A stretch of 64,000 nucleotides of DNA, from contig WGOD01000002.1 of the NCBI GenBank assembly GCA_016124205.1, positions 434,001 through 498,000 of the forward strand. Direction: 5' to 3'. Source of the DNA: Alphaproteobacteria bacterium (GTDB taxonomy: Bacteria > Pseudomonadota > Alphaproteobacteria > Caulobacterales > Maricaulaceae). The notes beneath the pieces are model-generated. The model had not been told where the DNA came from, searched no databases, and saw nothing but the letters and a program-made list of their open reading frames with translations. Positions 59,042 to 64,000 of this stretch are shown one piece after another; position 1 is the first letter of the stretch, and each line of letters opens with the position of its first letter. The translations under genes and the position numbers were made by a program.

Positions 59042-61468
59042 ATGACGGAGGCCTTCAGCCGCATCGGCCGCGTGATGGGCGCGGCGCTTTCCACCCTGCT
59101 TCTTTCGGGAGCGGCGCTGGCGGGTGATCTGTCGTCCGCAATCTCGCCGACAGCCCGTTCGGTGTCGATCACGCCGGGCGGCACGGCGACCGCGACGGTC
59201 TATGCCACGGTGATCAACCGGACCGACAGCGCGCTCGGCAATTGCACGGTGGACATGCCCCGCGGCAGCCCGCTCGACGTCAGCTGGGTGTGGACGAATG
59301 CGGCCGACAATTCCGCCGTCCCCGGCAGCGAGAACACGCCCTTCTCGCTCGACCCGCGCGGTTCGCGCGCACTGGCGCTGGCCTTCACCGCGAACGACGA
59401 GTTCGACGGCATCGCCTCGCCGGTCTTCGAATGCTCGGGCGGGGCGAACGCCGATGTGCTCTACGGCGTGAACACGCTGGCGCTGACTGTGTCGGAAACC
59501 GCGCCGGCTGACATTCTGGCCATCGGCATCGCGCTGCCGAACAATGACGGCGTGATCCGCATCGCCAATGAGGGCGGACGCCAGGCGATGGCCGTGGCGG
59601 CGATCAATATCGGCGCGGCGGACACGGTCACAGTGCGCCCGGTTGGGGTCTATGGCCTCAATGATCGCCTGCCCGCCACGCTGACGATTTGCGAATCCGG
59701 GTCGGACGGGCGCTGCCTGTCCTCGCCGGTCAGCGAATTGTCGGTGTCGTTCGCGCAAAGCCAGGTGCGCACCTTCTCGGTCTTCGCTCAGGCCGACAGC
59801 GGCATCGGCATCACGCTCGCGCCGGCCAATACGCGCGTCGAAGTGCGCTTCCTCGTCGGCGACCGGCTGGCCGCAGCCGCCGGTGCGGCGATCACTGCGC
59901 CGGGACCGAGTTTCCAGACCGATCAGCGCGACGCGCTGCGCCTTGCCCAGCAGGCGACCTTCGGGCCGACATCGGGGACGATCGAGGAAATCCGCCGCCG
60001 CGGCATCGAGGGCTGGATCGATCACCAGCTGACGCTGACGGATTCGACCTATGCGGACCTCGCCGGGCAGATCGTGAACACCAGCTATTGCTCCGGCATT
60101 CCTTATCCCTGCTCACGCGACCATTTCTCGGCCTTCCCGCTGCAGATGCGCTTCTTCGAAAATGCCGTGCATCAGCCCGACCAGCTGCGCCAGCGGGTCG
60201 CCTTCGCCCTGTCGCAAATCCTCGTCGTCTCGGAGTACGAGGTGAACATGAATTATGCGCTGGCGACCTATAACCAGATGCTGCTGGACAATTCCTTCGG
60301 GAATTACCGGGACATTCTGGAAGGCGTCGCGCGCTCGCCGGTCATGGGCGACTATCTCGACACGGTGAATTCGCGGGCCGAGGCGCCGGCGGAGAACTTC
60401 CCGCGCGAACTGCTTCAACTCTTCGGGCTGGGCGAGACGCTGCTCAATGCCGACGGCACGCCGGTGCTCGACAATCAGGGCCGCGGCATGCCGGCCTACA
60501 GCGAACAGGACGTGCTGGAGGTCGCCCGCGCGCTGACCGGCTGGGTCTATCCCACGCGGCCGGGCGAACTGCCCTCGCCGCGTTCGCCGCGATACTATGA
60601 CCGCGACATGTCTCCCTATCCTGCCGAGCACGACAACGGGCCGAAGATCGTCCTGGGCGTCGGCCTGCCCGCGGGTCAGGGCGCGGACGCAGACCTTGAG
60701 AGCGTCGTCGCAGCCGTCTTTCAGCACCCGAATGTCGCGCCCTTCGTGTCGCGGCAGCTGATCCAGCATCTCGTCATGTCGAACCCGCCGCCGGACTATG
60801 TTGCCCGCATCTCAGCCGTGTTCGAGAACAATGGCGCGGGTGTGCGCGGCGACATGCGGGCCGTGGTCCGGGCCATTCTGCTCGACCCCGCGGCGCGGAC
60901 CCCGTCGACCGATTACGAGACGGGCGGCAAGCTGCGCGATCCCGTGCTTCTGACCACCAGCGTGATGCGCCTCGTCGGCGCCCGCACGGACGGCTATGCC
61001 TTCCTCCGGCGGATCAGCGCGCTCGGGCAGGTGCCGTTCGAATCCCCGTCCGTGTTCAACTTCTACCCGCCGGATTACGCCCTTCCGGGCGGCGAAGGTC
61101 TGCAGAGCCCGTCTCAGGCGCTGATGAACCTCTCCACCGTCTATGAGCGCCACAACCTTCTCTATGACTGGACCTATAACGGCTATAACGGCCGATGGGA
61201 CTGGAACCCGCTCGGCGACTTCCCGGGCTCGACAGGGACGCAGATCGACTGGACGCCCTGGGGCCGGCTGGCCCAGACGCCGGAGCGCCTGCTCGATACG
61301 CTCGACGCCATCGCTCTGGAAGAAGACCTGACGCCGGAACAGCGCGCCGCGATCCTGGAATCCCTGCGCCACCGCACGAACAACGATCCGCTGGTACAGG
61401 CCGAAATCCAGGCCCGGCAGGCGATCTATCTGATCGTCACCTCGCCGCAATTCCAGATCGATCACTAG
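59042..61468 (+). CDS. Exported DUF1800 domain protein
   Basis: 808 residues. Signal peptide 1-27 (GRVMGAALSTLLLSGAALAGD), then about 260 residues of beta-rich, immunoglobulin-like sequence, then the DUF1800 domain (from about 290: ALRLAQQATFGPTSGTIEEI, FPRELLQLFGLGE, EVARALTGWVYP, RQLIQHLVMSNPPPDYVARI, ending with IYLIVTSPQFQ). The function of DUF1800 is unknown; it nearly always pairs with DUF1501, here nine bases downstream. Probably exported by Sec and acting on a Tat substrate. Confidence 0.9.
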   Translation: MTEAFSRIGRVMGAALSTLLLSGAALAGDLSSAISPTARSVSITPGGTATATVYATVINRTDSALGNCTVDMPRGSPLDVSWVWTNAADNSAVPGSENTPFSLDPRGSRALALAFTANDEFDGIASPVFECSGGANADVLYGVNTLALTVSETAPADILAIGIALPNNDGVIRIANEGGRQAMAVAAINIGAADTVTVRPVGVYGLNDRLPATLTICESGSDGRCLSSPVSELSVSFAQSQVRTFSVFAQADSGIGITLAPANTRVEVRFLVGDRLAAAAGAAITAPGPSFQTDQRDALRLAQQATFGPTSGTIEEIRRRGIEGWIDHQLTLTDSTYADLAGQIVNTSYCSGIPYPCSRDHFSAFPLQMRFFENAVHQPDQLRQRVAFALSQILVVSEYEVNMNYALATYNQMLLDNSFGNYRDILEGVARSPVMGDYLDTVNSRAEAPAENFPRELLQLFGLGETLLNADGTPVLDNQGRGMPAYSEQDVLEVARALTGWVYPTRPGELPSPRSPRYYDRDMSPYPAEHDNGPKIVLGVGLPAGQGADADLESVVAAVFQHPNVAPFVSRQLIQHLVMSNPPPDYVARISAVFENNGAGVRGDMRAVVRAILLDPAARTPSTDYETGGKLRDPVLLTTSVMRLVGARTDGYAFLRRISALGQVPFESPSVFNFYPPDYALPGGEGLQSPSQALMNLSTVYERHNLLYDWTYNGYNGRWDWNPLGDFPGSTGTQIDWTPWGRLAQTPERLLDTLDAIALEEDLTPEQRAAILESLRHRTNNDPLVQAEIQARQAIYLIVTSPQFQIDH

Positions 61469-61477
61469 GAGGACATC

Positions 61478-62854
61478 ATGGGTCTCGATCGCCGCGAAGT
61501 CCTCAAACTCGTTGCCGGTTCCAGCCTCGCCGCGCTGGCCCCCGCCTTTGCCCGCGCCCAGACGGTGGGCGGCGGCTCCGGCTACCGCGCGACCGTCATG
61601 CTGTTCCTCTATGGCGGGAATGACGCCAACAACATGATCGTGCCGACCGATGCGCGGCATGCCGACTACGCCCGGCTGCGCGGGGATGCCCTGGCCATTC
61701 CGCAAGGGTCGCTGACGCCGCTCACCGGGACGAATTTCGGTCTCAACCCGGCGATGTCCGATCTGGCCTCGATCTGGGACCAGGGCGCGCTCAGCTGGGT
61801 GCTCAACACCGGTCCGCTGCTGCAGCCGCTGACCCGCGAGCAGTACAGCAACTCGCCCAGCCTGCGGCCGGCCAATCTGTTCAGCCACGATGCGCAGCAA
61901 AACCTCTGGCAGACCGCCGGCGCGCAGTCCGAGCTGACGACCGGCTGGCTCGGGCGGATCGGCGACCGGTATGTCGACGCCGGAGTCCGCAATCCGTCGA
62001 TCTCGCTGGCCGGATCGCAGCGCTCGCTGATCGGCGACCGCAATTCGCCGATCCTGATCTCCGGCAACAATCTGTCGCTCTACGGCTTTTCGCCGACCGA
62101 CACCTCGACGCGCACGACAACGCGGCGCGCGGCTTTCGACGCCATGCTGGCCGGCACGCAGGGATCGCGCCTCGCCGATATCACGGCGGCCATCATGCAG
62201 GGCGATCTCGATGCCGGGGCGGTGCTGAACGACGTGATCAATGGCAGCGGCTCGATCGTCGACGCCAACTTCCTTGATGCGAATGGCAATGACGTGAACT
62301 CGTCGCTGGCGACCCAGCTGAAGCGGGTGGCGCGCCTGATCGAGGGCCGCGACCGCCTGTCGGCCACGCGCCAGACCTTCGTCGTGTCGACCGGCGGGTT
62401 CGACAATCACCGCGACCAGGTCGGCAGTGCCGCCACGAACGGCACGCATGCGGGCTTGCTCAACAACGTGGCGCGGTGCGCGCACGGTTTCTGGAATGTG
62501 ATGAAGGCGCTCGGCATGGATGCCGACGTGACCCTCTTCACCATGTCCGACTTCAACCGCGTATTCGAAGGCAATGGCTCGCGCGGGTCCGATCACGCCT
62601 GGGGCTCGCACCACTTCGTCGTCGGCGGCGGGCTGAACGGCTCGCAGCTGCTGGGCCGCTATCCGGAACTGGCGCTCGGCGGGCCGGACGATGCCCGCGA
62701 TGACGGGCGCTGGATCCCCGCGGTCTCGGTCGAGGAATATGGCGGCGCGCTCGCCCGCTGGCTCGGGGTCAGCGATGCGGACATGCCCTATGTCTTCCCG
62801 AACTGGTCGAACTGGAATGGCGGAGGACGCGGCCCGATCCCGCTGTTTGCCTGA
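61478..62854 (+). CDS. DUF1501 domain protein, Tat-exported
   Basis: 458 residues. The N-terminus has a twin-arginine signal (DRREVLKLVAGSSLAALAPA), then the DUF1501 pattern (LFLYGGNDANNMIVPTDARH, STGGFDNHRDQVG, FTMSDFNRVFEGNGSRGSDH followed by AWGSHHFVVGG), which resembles the sulfatase/phosphatase alkaline-phosphatase-like fold with metal-binding Asp and His residues. Activity unknown. It has GGAGG 5-9 bases before its start and is co-transcribed with DUF1800. Confidence 0.9.
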   Translation: MGLDRREVLKLVAGSSLAALAPAFARAQTVGGGSGYRATVMLFLYGGNDANNMIVPTDARHADYARLRGDALAIPQGSLTPLTGTNFGLNPAMSDLASIWDQGALSWVLNTGPLLQPLTREQYSNSPSLRPANLFSHDAQQNLWQTAGAQSELTTGWLGRIGDRYVDAGVRNPSISLAGSQRSLIGDRNSPILISGNNLSLYGFSPTDTSTRTTTRRAAFDAMLAGTQGSRLADITAAIMQGDLDAGAVLNDVINGSGSIVDANFLDANGNDVNSSLATQLKRVARLIEGRDRLSATRQTFVVSTGGFDNHRDQVGSAATNGTHAGLLNNVARCAHGFWNVMKALGMDADVTLFTMSDFNRVFEGNGSRGSDHAWGSHHFVVGGGLNGSQLLGRYPELALGGPDDARDDGRWIPAVSVEEYGGALARWLGVSDADMPYVFPNWSNWNGGGRGPIPLFA

Positions 62855-62895
62855 CCGGACTCGACTCTGGCGTGCAGCGGGGCTTTTCTACGTGC

Positions 62896-63660
62896 ATGCG
62901 GGGGTATGGGGCATGGCTGTGCGCGGCCGCTCTGGCAGCATGCGGGGCTGACGCGCAGGATACGGCAGCGGGTGAAACCGGCCGCCTGTCGGTCGAGGAC
63001 GGTTGGCTGGCGCTCGAACTTGGCGCGGAAGCCCCGCTCGCGGTCAGGCCCGCCGGCATTCTGATCCCCTACGGCGACGAGCCACTCGCACCTGACGCTG
63101 CGGCGTTTCTCGCGCAAATCGCGGACGGGCGGACCGCTTCCCTCTCCTATCCCGGCGAGGCACGGGACCGGTATGAGCGCGCCATCGCGCTCGTGTCGTT
63201 CGACGACGGCACGACGCTGCAGCAGGCGATGATCTCGGCGGGTTGGGCGCGAGTCTATTCCTGGCCCGGAGAGACGGTCGGGATTGCGGAGTTGTTGGTG
63301 CTGGAAGGCGAGGCGCGTGAGGCCGGCCGCGGACTGTGGGCCGATCCGGCCTACCGGGTCCGCACGCCGGACCCGAACCTCCTCGCGCTCGATCTCGACA
63401 GCGTGCAGATCGTCGAGGGGCGTATCATCTCCACCGCCCAGGTCGAGGGGCGGACCTATCTCAATTTCGGTTTCGACTACCGCAGCGATTTCACGGTCAG
63501 TATCGAAGCCCGCGACCGGCGGGCCTTCGAGGCGGCGGGAATCGACCTGCTTGCGCTGGAGGGAGCGGAGGTCCGCGTGCGCGGCTGGGTCTATGCGATG
63601 AATGGACCGGCCATCACGATCGACCACCCGGAACGACTGGAAGTCCTGAGTCCGCCCTGA
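62896..63660 (+). CDS. SNase-like (thermonuclease-fold) lipoprotein
   Basis: About 254 residues from ATG 62896; GTG 62872 is an alternative. The signal LCAAALAACGADAQ predicts a lipoprotein. The middle resembles the staphylococcal nuclease fold (YPGEARDRYERAIALVSFDD, LQQAMISAGWARVYSW, EGEAREAGRGLWAD), and the Arg/Glu active-site residues are only partly recognisable. A C-terminal OB-like domain (IISTAQVEGRTYLNFGFDYR, VRVRGWVYAMNGPAITIDHP) follows. Nuclease activity is doubtful without checking active-site residues. Follows DUF1501 by 41 bases. Confidence 0.78.
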   Translation: MRGYGAWLCAAALAACGADAQDTAAGETGRLSVEDGWLALELGAEAPLAVRPAGILIPYGDEPLAPDAAAFLAQIADGRTASLSYPGEARDRYERAIALVSFDDGTTLQQAMISAGWARVYSWPGETVGIAELLVLEGEAREAGRGLWADPAYRVRTPDPNLLALDLDSVQIVEGRIISTAQVEGRTYLNFGFDYRSDFTVSIEARDRRAFEAAGIDLLALEGAEVRVRGWVYAMNGPAITIDHPERLEVLSPP

Positions 63661-63674
63661 TCTTCCTTTCTTTC

Positions 63675-63770
63675 CTCCCCCGTTTACGGGGGAGGTGTCA
63701 GCGCAGATGACGGAGGGGGGAAATCCCCCCCCTCGCCCCTTCGGGGCACTCCCCCCGCAAGCGGGGGGAG
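63675..63770. repeat. Family E palindromic intergenic repeat
   Basis: CTCCCCCGTTTACGGGGGAG, then GGTGTCAGCGCAGATGACGG, then runs of C and a final CTCCCCCCGCAAGCGGGGGGAG. Only one copy is in the window. It lies between the convergent SNase-like gene and the sigma factor gene and could end both transcripts. Confidence 0.7.
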
Positions 63771-63790
63771 AAAACGTGGATATCTGAGGC

Positions 63791-64000
63791 CTAACCGTCC
63801 GCGATCAGGCCATCGACCTCGTCCTCGCCGAAGCGCGACTTCAGGGCCTTGGACAGCTTGCCCAGCGCCTGATGCTCGATCTGTCGGACGCGCTCCTTGG
63901 AGATGCCAAGGCGGTCGCCGAGGGCTTCGAGCGTGACGACCTCGTCGTCATTGAGCTTGCGCTCGCGGATGATCAGCTGTTCGCGTTCGGTCAGGACCTG
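63791..64000 (-). CDS. rpoH: Sigma-32-type RNA polymerase sigma factor, C-terminal part only
   Basis: The last 69 residues are visible; the gene begins outside the window. The frame reads QVLTEREQLIIRERKLNDDE, then EALGDRLGISKERVRQIEHQ and a tail ending in GLIADG. This is sigma-70 region 4.2 with its helix-turn-helix for the -35 element, in the form typical of RpoH, though other group 2/3 sigma factors are possible from this fragment. If it is RpoH it should drive the predicted clpB promoter at 11034-11062. Confidence 0.8.
   Translation of the reverse strand, partial: QVLTEREQLIIRERKLNDDEVVTLEALGDRLGISKERVRQIEHQALGKLSKALKSRFGEDEVDGLIADG

Overview
The window reads as chromosomal DNA of a high-G+C alphaproteobacterium of the Caulobacterales/Maricaulales/Hyphomonadaceae type. 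The main evidence is a cell-cycle phosphotransferase ChpT next to a CheY-like receiver and a CheR methyltransferase, the CobS/CobT chelatase pair with a J-domain protein and BolA nearby, DUF4167 beside prmC/prfA and clpB, PTS-Ntr enzyme I next to lysC, and dispersed palindromic intergenic repeats of the kind seen in this group. Coding density is high. Most genes are core functions with few accessory genes. There is no prophage, transposase, CRISPR array or rRNA operon.

Layout. 1-8.3 kb: the 3' part of a secreted protein with calcium-binding repeats, cheR, a receiver, a DUF1801 protein, chpT, an envelope M23 peptidase, a secreted unknown and a Glyoxalase_8-type protein. 8.3-19 kb: clpB (frameshifted in this sequence), DUF4167, prmC, a MOSC protein and prfA, then a Sel1-repeat protein, MAPEG, LOG, an aldolase-like PLP enzyme and a secreted retropepsin-like protease. 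19-32 kb: a Spx/ArsC-like protein, ispG, a RodZ-like protein, ptsP, lysC, ubiG, two tiny membrane proteins, DUF1178, a nitrilase-family hydrolase, grxC, comF, an NDUFAF5-like methyltransferase, a mutT/Flp-pilin pair and a PpiC-type lipoprotein.

32-44 kb: secA, a GNAT enzyme, an unknown protein of mixed base composition, accA, xerD, an unknown periplasmic protein and a 46-residue membrane protein, with aroK-aroB-CNNM running divergently. 44-50.4 kb: cobS, cobT, a phytase-like lipoprotein, an M14 carboxypeptidase, a J-domain protein and bolA. 50.4-64 kb: an amidohydrolase lipoprotein, rpmB, DUF3108, an SUV3-like helicase, an S4 protein, TerB-like, fdxA, an SDR, tRNA-Arg(CCU), ExoD, the DUF1800/DUF1501 export pair, an SNase-like lipoprotein and the C-terminus of a sigma-32-type factor.

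Many genes are coupled by 4-base start/stop overlaps (prfA-MOSC-prmC, aroK-aroB-CNNM, cobT-phytase-like, nitrilase-DUF1178, helicase-S4, unknown-xerD). The intergenic gaps are mainly filled by at least five families of palindromic repeats; one copy is nested inside another. I see no convincing large undescribed system. The best leads are the clpB frameshift beneath a heat-shock promoter carrying a perfect dyad, a Flp pilin reading frame with no nearby start codon hidden behind mutT, several small membrane proteins, and three unknown secreted or composite proteins.
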